From: Pseudarcicella hirudinis
Lineage (GTDB): Bacteria; Bacteroidota; Bacteroidia; Cytophagales; Spirosomataceae
DNA length: 64,000 nucleotides
Reading direction: 5' to 3'
Assembly: GCF_900115665.1 (NCBI RefSeq)
Contig: NZ_FOXH01000017.1
Location: 90,877-154,876, forward strand
The translations under genes were made by a program, and so were the position numbers. Each line of letters begins with the position of its first letter. Within the stretch, counting starts at the first letter, position 1. A model generated the notes under the pieces. That model had not been told where the DNA came from, did no database searches, and was given only the letters and a program-made list of their open reading frames with translations. This document shows positions 46,674 through 55,715 of the stretch, piece after piece.

Positions 46674-49136
46674 TTGAAAATTAAAAAATATTACATACTT
46701 TTTTTCATTATTGCCACCATTCTTTCAGGTTGTGTGCCCTCTTCTCTCAAAAAGCGAACAGATCCGCTACTTTACTCGCAGTCTGTAAAAGGCAACAAAA
46801 CCATAGAAAGTGAAAAATTAGCTGCCCTTCTTCCTCAAAAGCCTAACAAGCGTATTTTCATGACGCCGCTCAGCTTCAGCCTTTTCTGGTATCAGGCTGA
46901 TTACGGCAGATATCTGAAAAAGAAACCTGTCTGGCAGCAGCAACTTGCAAAGTTAAACGAGGATTTCAACCAAAAGACTCTGGGAATGGATAATAATTCC
47001 GAAGTTTTTAAGAAAATTGAACGAAAGAAGGAAAAAAAGAGCCAGAAACTTACCAAACGCATTAATGAAGGGACTTGGGTGATGCGTACACTTGGTGAAG
47101 CACCTGTTTACTTTAATGAAAAAGAAGCACAGGATAACACCGAAAAAATGAGAAAATATCTGTTCAACAAAGGTTTCTTTAAAGCAAAAGTTTCTTTCAA
47201 AACCGATACCGTTTTTCTTAACCGTGTTTCTGTTACTTATAATATTACAGAAGGAAGTCCTTCGGTAATTGAAAAGAATGATTCTCTTTCTGTTCAGGAC
47301 AGTACCATGAAGAATCTTCTGAAAACTAATATTTCAGACAGTAAACTGGCCAAAGGAGAACGTTTTGACCTTGAAAATTATAACGCTGAAAAAAACCGGA
47401 TCGAAGCTCTGCTGAAAAACAACGGTTATTACCAGCTTACCAAAGATAATATCAGTCTGAGAATTGATGATACACGTGACACTACCGGGAAATTAGGAGT
47501 AATTACCTATATCCCTCATCCTGATCGTTCTCCCCGCAATCCTAATTACAAAAAACAATATAGTTTAAGTAAGATTCAGTTTGTTGTTGACGGAACCTCT
47601 CCCACAATTTCTGCACCTGTGGTTGATACTGTCAGATACAATAATATCGAATACCTTTTTATCAATAAACGCTATTCTACCAAACGCCTCGACTACAGAA
47701 TTGATCTTCGCCCTGATCAGTTATATAGCCTTCAAAATGTTGTAAATACCCAAAAGAAGCTGTACGGACTGGATCAGTTTAAATTTGCCAATATCAACTT
47801 TGATACCACAAGAGGTTCTCTGAGAACTACTATTTACACCGTTCCGCTTGATAAATATCAGTTTACGGCAGAAGCAGGAGGAAGTATTTTTAAATTTGTA
47901 CCGGGGCCATTTGGGAATGTTTCCCTGAGAATCAGGAATATTCTGGGTGGTCTGGAATCTCTTGAAACAAACTTCAGACTTGGTTATGAAGCGCAGGCTG
48001 GCTTTTTACAGACCGAGAGAGTTAGTCAGAATCTTGAAACCGGGGTCAATATGTCTCTGATTTTTCCGGAAATGCTGATTCCCCGGAAATGGGCAAGACA
48101 ATTCGAGAATTTTAACCCGAGAACGCAGTTAGGGATTGGTTTTGACTATACAGGAAGACCAGAATATAACCGGGCGAATTTCAAGATTAATACCAATTAT
48201 TCATGGAGGCCTGGTCCGAATAAATTCTTTCAGGTCTCTGTTTTTGATATCAACCTGATTAATACCATTTATCCCGACAATCAGCTTTCAAGAGATTTCA
48301 GACAATATCTTGAACAATTGAAGCTGATCGGAAATAACCTTTACCGAAGTTTCCAGCAATCTTTTGTTTCAAGTATCAGTGGATCATATACTTATACAGA
48401 TAATCCTTACGGACAAACTCCGAAAGGCAAATACTTCAAGATTTTTGTAGAATCCGGAGGAACGACCCTCAACCTTTTCGGCAATAATGGTTTCCATTTT
48501 CTGAAAACCCTGCTGAGAACAGATACGCTTCAGTTTTATAAGTTTTTCAAAGTCAGTGCAGATTTCAGGAAATATATTCCATTAGGTGTTTCTAATAAAG
48601 CGGTACTGGCCTATCGCATTAATACGGGCGTGGCTTATGCCTACGGACAGGCTGGCGAGCGCGAACTGCCATATGAAAAGAACTTCTTTATTGGTGGTCC
48701 GAACAGTGTGAGAGCCTGGAAACCAAGAAGACTGGGAACAGGTTCTTATGCAGGAAATGTCGATTATAAATTTGAGCAACCTGGAAGTATTTTGCTTGAA
48801 ACCAGTGCCGAGTTAAGATTTAAAATACTGAGACTTTACGGAGATCTGAACGGTGCCTTTTTCGTAGATGCCGGGAATGTCTGGACATTCAGCAACCAAA
48901 GTACGACAGACAGACAGGGAAGCGATTTCAATTTCAACCGTTTTTATAAAGAAATTGCCGTCGGAACAGGTTTTGGGGTCAGATATGATTTTAATTTCTT
49001 TATCATTCGTTTTGACGCCGCTATTAAGGTCCTTGAACCTTCACAACCGGAAGGGCAACGATATGTACTTGACAAGGCTTTCAAGAATACGGCCTATTCA
49101 GGAGAACTGAATATTGCCATTGGTTATCCGTTCTAG
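46674..49136 (+). CDS. tamL: TamL, BamA-family outer-membrane assembly lipoprotein
   Basis: An 820-residue Omp85-family protein. It begins at TTG 46674, the only start that keeps the signal; the lipobox ILSGC gives a lipid-anchored Cys, which distinguishes the Bacteroidota TamL from BamA and TamA. POTRA-like repeats occupy about 130-400 (YLFNKGFFKAKVSFKTDTVF; RIEALLKNNGYYQLTKDNIS; LYSLQNVVNTQKKLYGLDQF). The C-terminal barrel (about 410-820) has the Omp85 landmarks: NSVRAWKPRRLGTGSY around the R-x-x-R-G region, VDAGNVWTF, and a final LNIAIGYPF ending in Phe for barrel assembly. It probably helps to insert outer-membrane proteins with TamB; no tamB gene is in the window. Confidence 0.9.
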   Translation: MKIKKYYILFFIIATILSGCVPSSLKKRTDPLLYSQSVKGNKTIESEKLAALLPQKPNKRIFMTPLSFSLFWYQADYGRYLKKKPVWQQQLAKLNEDFNQKTLGMDNNSEVFKKIERKKEKKSQKLTKRINEGTWVMRTLGEAPVYFNEKEAQDNTEKMRKYLFNKGFFKAKVSFKTDTVFLNRVSVTYNITEGSPSVIEKNDSLSVQDSTMKNLLKTNISDSKLAKGERFDLENYNAEKNRIEALLKNNGYYQLTKDNISLRIDDTRDTTGKLGVITYIPHPDRSPRNPNYKKQYSLSKIQFVVDGTSPTISAPVVDTVRYNNIEYLFINKRYSTKRLDYRIDLRPDQLYSLQNVVNTQKKLYGLDQFKFANINFDTTRGSLRTTIYTVPLDKYQFTAEAGGSIFKFVPGPFGNVSLRIRNILGGLESLETNFRLGYEAQAGFLQTERVSQNLETGVNMSLIFPEMLIPRKWARQFENFNPRTQLGIGFDYTGRPEYNRANFKINTNYSWRPGPNKFFQVSVFDINLINTIYPDNQLSRDFRQYLEQLKLIGNNLYRSFQQSFVSSISGSYTYTDNPYGQTPKGKYFKIFVESGGTTLNLFGNNGFHFLKTLLRTDTLQFYKFFKVSADFRKYIPLGVSNKAVLAYRINTGVAYAYGQAGERELPYEKNFFIGGPNSVRAWKPRRLGTGSYAGNVDYKFEQPGSILLETSAELRFKILRLYGDLNGAFFVDAGNVWTFSNQSTTDRQGSDFNFNRFYKEIAVGTGFGVRYDFNFFIIRFDAAIKVLEPSQPEGQRYVLDKAFKNTAYSGELNIAIGYPF

Positions 49137-49198
49137 GCTTTCTGCTAAAATCCGGCTGTTTTCTCAAATTTCATCAATCATCATCAACAGAACTACAC

Positions 49199-50362
49199 AT
49201 GAGAATTTCAAGACTTTTTAAAGAATTTTTCGAAAGCGAAAAGGCCTCAGGTTTAGTTCTGATGGTCTGCACTGTTTTTTCGCTGGTTATAGCCAACTCC
49301 CCTTTGGGTGAAAAATATATCCATCTCTGGCATTTGCCACTTGCCGGCGAACCACTGGAGTTCTGGATCAATGATGCGCTGATGACCATTTTCTTCTTAT
49401 TGGTAGGACTTGAAATTGAAAGAGAAATCTACATCGGAGAATTATCAAATCCTAAAAATGCTGTTTTGCCTGTTCTGGCTGCTTTGGGTGGGATGATGTT
49501 TCCGGCTCTTATTCACTGGTTCTTCAACAACGGCACTGCTACAGCTTCCGGTGTCGGAATTCCTACTGCGACAGATATTGCATTTTCTTTAGGAATTTTG
49601 TCTTTATTGGGCAACAGGATTCCGGTTTCTCTTAAGATTTTCCTGACTGCCCTTGCCATCATTGACGACCTTGGCGCAATCGTCGTAATCGCCTTATTCT
49701 ACTCAAAAGGATTTGATTTTTATTATTTCCTGGCAGCTTTGGGCATTTTTGGATTTATGATTGTGCTGAATCGCCTCAAAGTTTATAAAATCCGGATTTA
49801 CCTGATTCTTGGTGCCATCATGTGGTATTGCGTGCTTCATTCAGGAATCCATGCCACAATAACCGGGGTTTTACTGGCCTTTGCTATTCCTTTCGGGAAT
49901 GGCGATAAACACTCTCCTTCTTATCATTTACAGCATCTTTTGCATAAACCTGTAGCATTTTTAATTCTGCCGGTCTTTGCCCTTGCCAATACCGGAATTA
50001 TCTTTTCAAGCGGCTGGACAGAACAGATTTTCAGTACCAATAGCCTAGGGATTATTTTAGGACTTGTTTTAGGAAAACCAATCGGAATTTTTCTTTTTAC
50101 CTCGATTGCCATTATTGCAGGCTGGTCAGCTTTACCCGAAAACACGAAAAGAATTCACATTCTGGGTGCAGGATTTCTGGCAGGAATTGGGTTTACCATG
50201 TCAATTTTTATTACCCTTTTAGCTTTTCCGGAAAAAGAAGAATTAATTGTAGGCTCAAAAATAGCTATTCTGCTTGCTTCTTTAGTGGCAGGAATAATCG
50301 GTTTTATTATTTTGAAAATGATTAAGCCCGTAATTGAACCGGAAGAAATTATAGAAGACTGA
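49199..50362 (+). CDS. nhaA: Na+/H+ antiporter NhaA
   Basis: A 387-residue antiporter that exports sodium in exchange for protons. About eleven hydrophobic helices are seen. The family landmarks are ALMTIFFLLVGLEIEREI, GVGIPTATDIAFSLGILSLL, the ion-binding aspartate pair in LALIIDD-type FLTALAIIDDLGAIVVIALF, and LGAGFLAGIGFTMSIFITLL near the end. The length matches NhaA of E. coli (388). It stands alone after tamL. An unidentified 206-bp gap follows before the next gene. Confidence 0.95.
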   Translation: MRISRLFKEFFESEKASGLVLMVCTVFSLVIANSPLGEKYIHLWHLPLAGEPLEFWINDALMTIFFLLVGLEIEREIYIGELSNPKNAVLPVLAALGGMMFPALIHWFFNNGTATASGVGIPTATDIAFSLGILSLLGNRIPVSLKIFLTALAIIDDLGAIVVIALFYSKGFDFYYFLAALGIFGFMIVLNRLKVYKIRIYLILGAIMWYCVLHSGIHATITGVLLAFAIPFGNGDKHSPSYHLQHLLHKPVAFLILPVFALANTGIIFSSGWTEQIFSTNSLGIILGLVLGKPIGIFLFTSIAIIAGWSALPENTKRIHILGAGFLAGIGFTMSIFITLLAFPEKEELIVGSKIAILLASLVAGIIGFIILKMIKPVIEPEEIIED

Positions 50363-50568
50363 AAATTTTACCTTCTGAGGGTTTTCTATAGATTTTTACC
50401 TTTTTCAGACACAGCATAACTTCTGACGAAGATTCTTTCAATGAATTTCTCCTGTCAATTCATAAATACTTCAATGTTCAGAAAGATTTTCTCGGACAGA
50501 CTATACAATAATCTCTTGACAAATGCCTGACTTAAAGATACTTTTACGAAAAACTAAATCTCAAAGCC

Positions 50569-51165
50569 ATGAAAATAATTGTAATTGGTGCTTCGGGCAC
50601 ATTAGGTAAAAAAGTTGTCGAAGCTTTCGAAAAAGACCACGAAGTTATCAAAGCGGGTTCCAAAAGCGGGGACTTCCATGTTGATATTTCTTCAACCAAT
50701 TCTATTCATGATTTTTTCAGGCATATTGGCACATTTGATGCACTCATAAGCACTACTGGAAACGGTCATTTCGGGCCGATTGCCAAAATGACCGACAAAG
50801 ATTTCAGAGTAGGAATCGACAGTAAATTATTAGGACAAGTCAATCTGGTACTTATAGGCCAGCATTATATCAGTGAAGGTGGTTCATTTACCCTTACTTC
50901 CGGGATTATTTGTGATGAACCCATTTTAAACGGATTGAATTTAAGCACTGTTAATGCGGGAATTAACGCCTTCGTAGCAGCCGCAGCGATCGAACTGCAT
51001 AACGGTGTCAGGATTAATGCCGTTTGCCCTTCGGTAGTAGAAGATTCTCCGGCTTATTTCCCCTCTTTTCCGGGTTATATTCCGGTCTCAATGGAACGTG
51101 TGAAAGCTGCCTATGTGCAAAGCGTGTTAGGTGCAAGGACCGGACAGGTTTTCAAAGTATATTAA
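50569..51165 (+). CDS. Short-chain dehydrogenase/reductase family protein
   Basis: A compact 198-residue Rossmann protein. The N-terminal nucleotide-binding motif is IVIGASGTLGKKVVEAFEKD; LISTTGNGHFGPIAKMTD corresponds to the NNAG region; GSFTLTSGIICDEPILNGLN holds the strand with the expected Ser. The usual YxxxK is replaced by NAGINAFVAAAAIELHNGVR, where Asn/Ala stand in place of Tyr and the Lys is absent. It belongs to a short group in which the Tyr and Lys are not kept, so catalysis by the classic mechanism is doubtful. The reductase substrate is unknown. Confidence 0.85.
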   Translation: MKIIVIGASGTLGKKVVEAFEKDHEVIKAGSKSGDFHVDISSTNSIHDFFRHIGTFDALISTTGNGHFGPIAKMTDKDFRVGIDSKLLGQVNLVLIGQHYISEGGSFTLTSGIICDEPILNGLNLSTVNAGINAFVAAAAIELHNGVRINAVCPSVVEDSPAYFPSFPGYIPVSMERVKAAYVQSVLGARTGQVFKVY

Positions 51166-51172
51166 AATCATA

Positions 51173-51212
51173 AAGGTAGTCACTGTCCTAAAGTCAATGA
51201 CTACCTTATTAT
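51173..51212. terminator. Bidirectional terminator
   Basis: Arms AAGGTAGTCA (51173-51182) and TGACTACCTT (51198-51207) lie between two convergent stops and are followed on the plus strand by ATTATTT. Confidence 0.7.
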
Positions 51213-52291
51213 TTGTGGAAAATTTCAAATTCGCAGGGTAATTTCAGGAATGAAGCATATTGTTCTACCGCTTTCTCAAGGGCTTTTTCTGCTTTTTTAC
51301 CGAGGATTTCAAACGGAAATACTTCAATCTTAACCTTATTTTTCCCTATCTCTCTCCGCCATGTTCCAGCCACTTTCTCATTCAGAATAAACGTCGGGCT
51401 AAATCCGTTTCCCGGCTCTACTGCTTTCCGGTAAGCCGGATCAAGAATCATTGATCGGTCTTTATATCCTAAAAAATATTCGTCATAAGGTGGAAGCAGG
51501 AAAACAGACTGGTCTTTTATCTTTTCTAAAGAAACACTTTCTGTAAACCAATAACGCTGTCCGTCAATATTCACAAACCGAAGGGACTTTCCGGCATTTT
51601 CCAAACCAATTTTTGCTTCAGTAACTGAAAGCCCCGACCACCAGACAAAATCCTGCAAAGTAGCCGGTCCATGACTCTGAAAATACCGGAGTGCCAGCGC
51701 AGTCAAAGCCTCCTCGGTTGTCATTGTTGTTTTTACAGAAATCCATTCGTCGAGAAGGGCGTATGTCATTTGCTTTCCGCTGAAATTACCCATGCAAAGC
51801 AAACCACTGAATCCGGCAAAATATAATATATCCGAACCTTTTTCTCCTTTTGCAGAAATTCCCTGATGCTCGAGTGCATCAAATAATTCTTTTCTGCTGA
51901 GCTGTTTTCCTCCACTGAGAATTTCGATGAATATCTGTGTGATTTTATGGAAAACGGCTTCTGAAAAGCCCGATTTAAGAAAAGCATTATGATGTTTAGC
52001 CAAAAGTCTCGGACCAATAAGCTGGTTCATCCAGCCCGCATCAGAAGCTGAAACTAAATGCAGGGTACCACGTAAGAGCCAGGTTCTGACAATTTTCCGC
52101 TGATTTACAGCCTTTTCTACCTCCTGCTCATCGGTATTGGCCAACCTCATTCCTACAGCCCATCTTGAAGCAGCATAATCCTGAGCCTGAACCGCTCCCA
52201 TCCACTCAACCAGGTCAGGAAGATTATTGAAATGATGCCGGATTATTTGCTGATTAATTAATCGCAGGTTTCTGATTTCTGAAGAGGTCAT
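51209..52291 (-). CDS. Winged-helix AlkZ/YcaQ-like DNA glycosylase family protein
   Basis: The 360-residue protein belongs to the HTH_42 family. It begins with LRLINQQIIRHHFNNLPDLV and continues WMGAVQAQDYAASRWAVGMR, where Gln-Ala-Gln corresponds to the QxQ motif that is required in AlkZ-type glycosylases that unhook interstrand crosslinks. Three winged-helix units and a C-terminal beta part (LPPYDEYFLGYKDRSMILDP, then GTWRREIGKNKVKIEVFPF) match the family layout. Some relatives are of unknown activity, so DNA repair is inferred. It is convergent with the short-chain dehydrogenase gene; the next gene upstream on the minus strand is a small unknown. Confidence 0.85.
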   Translation of the reverse strand: MTSSEIRNLRLINQQIIRHHFNNLPDLVEWMGAVQAQDYAASRWAVGMRLANTDEQEVEKAVNQRKIVRTWLLRGTLHLVSASDAGWMNQLIGPRLLAKHHNAFLKSGFSEAVFHKITQIFIEILSGGKQLSRKELFDALEHQGISAKGEKGSDILYFAGFSGLLCMGNFSGKQMTYALLDEWISVKTTMTTEEALTALALRYFQSHGPATLQDFVWWSGLSVTEAKIGLENAGKSLRFVNIDGQRYWFTESVSLEKIKDQSVFLLPPYDEYFLGYKDRSMILDPAYRKAVEPGNGFSPTFILNEKVAGTWRREIGKNKVKIEVFPFEILGKKAEKALEKAVEQYASFLKLPCEFEIFHK

Positions 52292-52349
52292 CAGATTTAG
52301 AATTTAGAAAGGCTGGGGTAATAAAATCCAAGATAATTTCCGGAAAATA

Positions 52350-52631
52350 TTATTCTTCAATTGCCAGCAAAAGTGCTGTGAAGTTTTCTTTTGATTCTCT
52401 TATCTGAATAGTGTACTGATGTTTTCCGGATTTTTCCTCAAGACCCAGATCTTCCAGAACGGATAACTCAATTCCCTCATTCAACTTTGAGATTTTATCG
52501 GTAGAAAACTGAAAAGTCTGTCCGTCTTCTTTCAGGAAAATATGCAGATCAAAGGTATTTTTCTTCAAGTCTACATTAAATGCAACCCCGAACGTATTGA
52601 AGAATTGATCGGTTATTGGTCCTTCTTTCAT
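52350..52631 (-). CDS. Small hypothetical protein, 93 residues
   Basis: No family is recognised. The product has no signal peptide or membrane helix and looks like an alternating beta/alpha fold: VAFNVDLKKNTFDLHIFLKE, FQFSTDKISKLNEGIELSVL, then HQYTIQIRESKENFTALLLA. It starts with MKEGPITDQFF at an ATG and lies 58 bp upstream of the AlkZ-like gene on the same strand, separated from the aldo/keto reductase gene by a terminator. The composition and codon use look like a real gene rather than a chance frame. Confidence 0.55.
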   Translation of the reverse strand: MKEGPITDQFFNTFGVAFNVDLKKNTFDLHIFLKEDGQTFQFSTDKISKLNEGIELSVLEDLGLEEKSGKHQYTIQIRESKENFTALLLAIEE

Positions 52632-52675
52632 TTTACTAAAACAATTATTTTAAATACGGCTGCAAATTACATTCA

Positions 52676-52729
52676 AAAACGGGATTCAATACTGCTCTTT
52701 CACAAAAACTTCCCGACGATTGAATCCCG
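52676..52729 (-). terminator. Terminator of the aldo/keto reductase gene
   Basis: Arms CGGGATTCAAT (52680-52690) and ATTGAATCCCG (52719-52729) pair perfectly; on the minus strand TTTTTG follows. Confidence 0.7.
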
Positions 52730-52737
52730 AAATCAAA

Positions 52738-53760
52738 TTAAAGCGCTCTGTCTGCACTTTGCCGTTCAACCATCCATCCCGGATATTCTCTTGGTAAAGC
52801 GCTTACCTCATCTATTTTAGCAAGATCCGCCCCGGATAATTTAAACTCAGTTGCCGCGATATTATCAAGCAACTGTTCCGGCGTTTTTGCCCCGATAATG
52901 GTACTGGTAACCAAAGGATTCTGAATAACCCACGACAAGGCGATTCTTGCTACTGAAACATCATTTGCCGCAGCAATTTCCTGCATAACATCAATAATGT
53001 CATAGGCTTTCTCCTTGTTGATCGGAGGAAAATCGAAATTATCTCTGCGGCTGTTTCCGGCCTTTTCTATATCTCTCGAATATTTACCCGACAGGAAACC
53101 GCCAGCCAGCGGACTCCAGGGCATGAATCCTAATTTTTCTCCGGCAGCAAAAGGCAATACTTCACGTTCCACATCTCTCCCTGCTACTGAATAATAATAT
53201 TGCATGGCATCAAATTTCACCCATCCATTCTTTTCTGCAATTCCGTTTGCTTTCATCACAACCCATGCCGGAACATTACAAACGCCTAAATAACGGACTT
53301 TCCCGGCCTGTACCACTTCATTTAATCCGCGCATGGTTTCTTCAATAGGTGTAAGCGGGTCAAAACCATGAATATACAATACATCAAGATGCGACAAATT
53401 CAAACGTGTCAGACTCTCATTAACAGAACGATGAATGTGCAAACGGCTTAATCCTACATTATTTTTACTCTCAGGATCCATCCTTCCCCGAACTTTGGAA
53501 GCGATAATTAATTCATCCCGGTTTAATCCCAGAGATTTAATGGCATTTCCCAATAAGGTTTCCGACTCTCCAAAAGAATAAATATTGGCCGTGTCAATAA
53601 AATTGATCCCATTGTCAACAGATACCTTAATCAACTCCGTGGCGTGTTCCTGAGCCAGATCGCCGATATTACTCCAATAACCTTTACCACCAAAAGTCAT
53701 TGTTCCGAAACATAATTCAGAAACAAGTACTCCGGTGTTTCCCAGCAGATTGTATTTCAT
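52738..53760 (-). CDS. Aldo/keto reductase
   Basis: A 340-residue NADPH-dependent oxidoreductase with the (alpha/beta)8 barrel of the AKR superfamily. The catalytic Asp and Tyr are in FIDTANIYSFGESETLLG, the Lys in LIIASKVRGRM, and the His in LDVLYIHGFDPLTPIEETMR. Cofactor-side motifs WSPLAGGFLSGKYSRD and STIIGAKTPEQLLDNIAATE are clear. It is close to the YghZ/general-stress-type AKRs that act on varied carbonyl compounds; the natural substrate is unknown. The gene is monocistronic by context. Confidence 0.93.
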   Translation of the reverse strand: MKYNLLGNTGVLVSELCFGTMTFGGKGYWSNIGDLAQEHATELIKVSVDNGINFIDTANIYSFGESETLLGNAIKSLGLNRDELIIASKVRGRMDPESKNNVGLSRLHIHRSVNESLTRLNLSHLDVLYIHGFDPLTPIEETMRGLNEVVQAGKVRYLGVCNVPAWVVMKANGIAEKNGWVKFDAMQYYYSVAGRDVEREVLPFAAGEKLGFMPWSPLAGGFLSGKYSRDIEKAGNSRRDNFDFPPINKEKAYDIIDVMQEIAAANDVSVARIALSWVIQNPLVTSTIIGAKTPEQLLDNIAATEFKLSGADLAKIDEVSALPREYPGWMVERQSADRAL

Positions 53761-53981
53761 GTTTTTAATATTTTAGTTTAGCAGAATTTATAACAGGAAG
53801 AGAGATCCCCTTTGAGGATAACAAGCAAAGGATGAAAAAGGGTTTCTCCAAAATATTAATTTATGATTATTAATTCATTCAATGGCTTTTCTTATTCTCT
53901 CTTTTCTTTTATTTCCTGTAATTTTATCCGGAATATTATTCATCAATTTATCCTGAAAACTAACATTTACCGTCCATTCCA

Positions 53982-55250
53982 ATGCAAATTCCGTTTAAAT
54001 ACATCTGTCTGTTTATCACACTGATTTTGATTATCCCTCCGGCAAAATCACAGGATATCTCTCAGAAAATCGTTGAAAACCGCTCAAATTCAAAGGAACA
54101 GCAACAAAAGCCTTATGTTATATTAATCTCGGCTGATGGTTTCAGGCATGATTTTGCAGATAAATATCAGGCTGCCAATCTTATCCAGCTGAGAAGTCAG
54201 GGTGTAACGGCGTCTTCCATGAAACCATCCTTTCCTTCACTTACTTTTCCCAATCATTATACCCTGGTTACAGGCTTATCCCCTGCTCATCATGGTTTGG
54301 TTGATAATGCTTTCTACGATAAAAACAGAAAGGAAGGCTACGGAATGAGCAATAAAAAAGCGGTCTCTGACGGCTCATGGTATGGCGGGACTCCTCTATG
54401 GGTTTTAGCTGAAAAGCAGCAAATGCTGAGTGCAAGCTTTTATTGGGTTGCTTCTGAAAGTGCTATTCAGGGAACTTATCCGAGCTATTATTACAACTAC
54501 AATGATAAAATTGACATTGATACCCGCATCCAGACAGTAAAAGACTGGTTGCAATTGCCGGAAGAAAAAAGACCGCATTTTATTACTTTTTATTTCCCGG
54601 AAGTAGACCATGAGGCACATATGCATGGCCCTGATTCTCAGGAAACTGCAAAAGCGGTACAATTTGTTGACAACAGTATCGGGAAGCTGGTTACGGCCTT
54701 AAACGAACTTCATCTTCCGGTAAACTATGTTTTTGTCGCAGATCATGGGATGACCGCCGTAGATTACGAACATACCATGCGGCTTCCGGCTGCGGTTGAC
54801 ACAGCCAGATTTATTATTCCGAGAGGAGATGCTTTATTACATCTTTATGCCAAAAACCCGGAAGATATCCTTCCTACTTATAAAGCCCTGAAAAATGAAG
54901 CGAAGGATTTTGATGTTTACCTTAGTACTGAAGTGCCTGACCGCTGGCATTATGGCAAAAAAGATGATAAATTCGATAGGATCGGTGATATGATTCTGGT
55001 GCCGCATTTACCCAGAATATTCAGTTTATCCGGAAAACCAACTACGCCCGGAAAACATGGTTTCGATCCTGAAATCAAAGATATGCACGCTACTTTTTAT
55101 AGCTGGGGGCCAGCATTCAAACAAAACTATACGATCGGGACATTTGAAAACATTCATGTTTATCCCTTGATTGCAAAAATACTGGGACTTAGCTATGACC
55201 CGGCCAGTATCGATGGGAAACCGGAAGTTTTGCAGGAAATCCTGAAATAA
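53982..55250 (+). CDS. Exported nucleotide pyrophosphatase/phosphodiesterase (ENPP family)
   Basis: A 422-residue protein of the alkaline-phosphatase superfamily. A signal peptide (about 1-24, ending PAKSQ) exports it. The first zinc ligand is Asp52 in VILISADGFRHDFAD and the nucleophile is Thr88 in PSFPSLTFPNHYTLVTG. Further metal ligands appear in FPEVDHEAHMHGPDS, VADHGMTAVD and PGKHGFDPE. Members split phosphodiester or pyrophosphate bonds of nucleotides or lipids in the periplasm to recover phosphate or nucleosides. It follows a 221-bp gap after the divergent aldo/keto reductase gene and ends before a bidirectional terminator. Confidence 0.93.
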   Translation: MQIPFKYICLFITLILIIPPAKSQDISQKIVENRSNSKEQQQKPYVILISADGFRHDFADKYQAANLIQLRSQGVTASSMKPSFPSLTFPNHYTLVTGLSPAHHGLVDNAFYDKNRKEGYGMSNKKAVSDGSWYGGTPLWVLAEKQQMLSASFYWVASESAIQGTYPSYYYNYNDKIDIDTRIQTVKDWLQLPEEKRPHFITFYFPEVDHEAHMHGPDSQETAKAVQFVDNSIGKLVTALNELHLPVNYVFVADHGMTAVDYEHTMRLPAAVDTARFIIPRGDALLHLYAKNPEDILPTYKALKNEAKDFDVYLSTEVPDRWHYGKKDDKFDRIGDMILVPHLPRIFSLSGKPTTPGKHGFDPEIKDMHATFYSWGPAFKQNYTIGTFENIHVYPLIAKILGLSYDPASIDGKPEVLQEILK

Positions 55251-55265
55251 CTTATCGATTTTATT

Positions 55266-55302
55266 AAAAAAATGGAGGCTAAGCAATTATCCTCCATTTT
55301 TA
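55266..55302. terminator. Bidirectional terminator
   Basis: Arms AAAAATGGAGG (55268-55278) and CCTCCATTTTT (55291-55301), 12-nt loop, between convergent genes; it overlaps the last codons of the YciI-like gene. Confidence 0.8.
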
Positions 55303-55659
55303 GTCTGACATTTCTCTTACTTCTGCATAACCGTCAAATTCGTAAATCGGACAGGTTTTTGCTATTTCTGCCGCCTCTTCCAAATCTTCCGCTTTCAGCA
55401 GCAAAAAACCTCCGACAATCTCCGTTCCAACTGTATGAATTTCATCTGCTATCTCAGAATGAACACCTCTGATAATTTTTCCATTTAATGTTAAACCGCT
55501 TCCCCCGGCAATTTTGCCTTCCTTTCCATACTTTTCAAACCAATTTTTCCAGTTAAGCTGATGCCTTGAATTCTCTTCTTCCGAATGTGTAATTGTTCTT
55601 CCATCCGGTTCCCGGAAGATTACTAAAAAGTTTTTCATGGTCAATGAAGTTTCAGGCAC
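55300..55659 (-). CDS. YciI-related (DGPF-type) small protein
   Basis: The 119-residue protein has the ferredoxin-like fold of the YCII family: a first strand MKNFLVIFREPDGRTI, then HSEEENSRHQLNWKNWFEKY, then GLTLNGKIIRGVHSEIADEI and a late ETEVGGFLLLKAEDLEEA-like segment, ending CPIYEFDGYAEVREM. Proteins of this family often accompany extracytoplasmic sigma factors or act in small-molecule metabolism, but no partner is next to it here. The start could also be the Met at residue 8 (MKNFLVIF), which matches other family members better. Confidence 0.75.
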   Translation of the reverse strand: MPETSLTMKNFLVIFREPDGRTITHSEEENSRHQLNWKNWFEKYGKEGKIAGGSGLTLNGKIIRGVHSEIADEIHTVGTEIVGGFLLLKAEDLEEAAEIAKTCPIYEFDGYAEVREMSD

Positions 55660-55715
55660 AAAATGATTTAGTTATTTGCAGGTTTATTTAGTTTCATCAG
55701 CAGATAAGTATCTGA

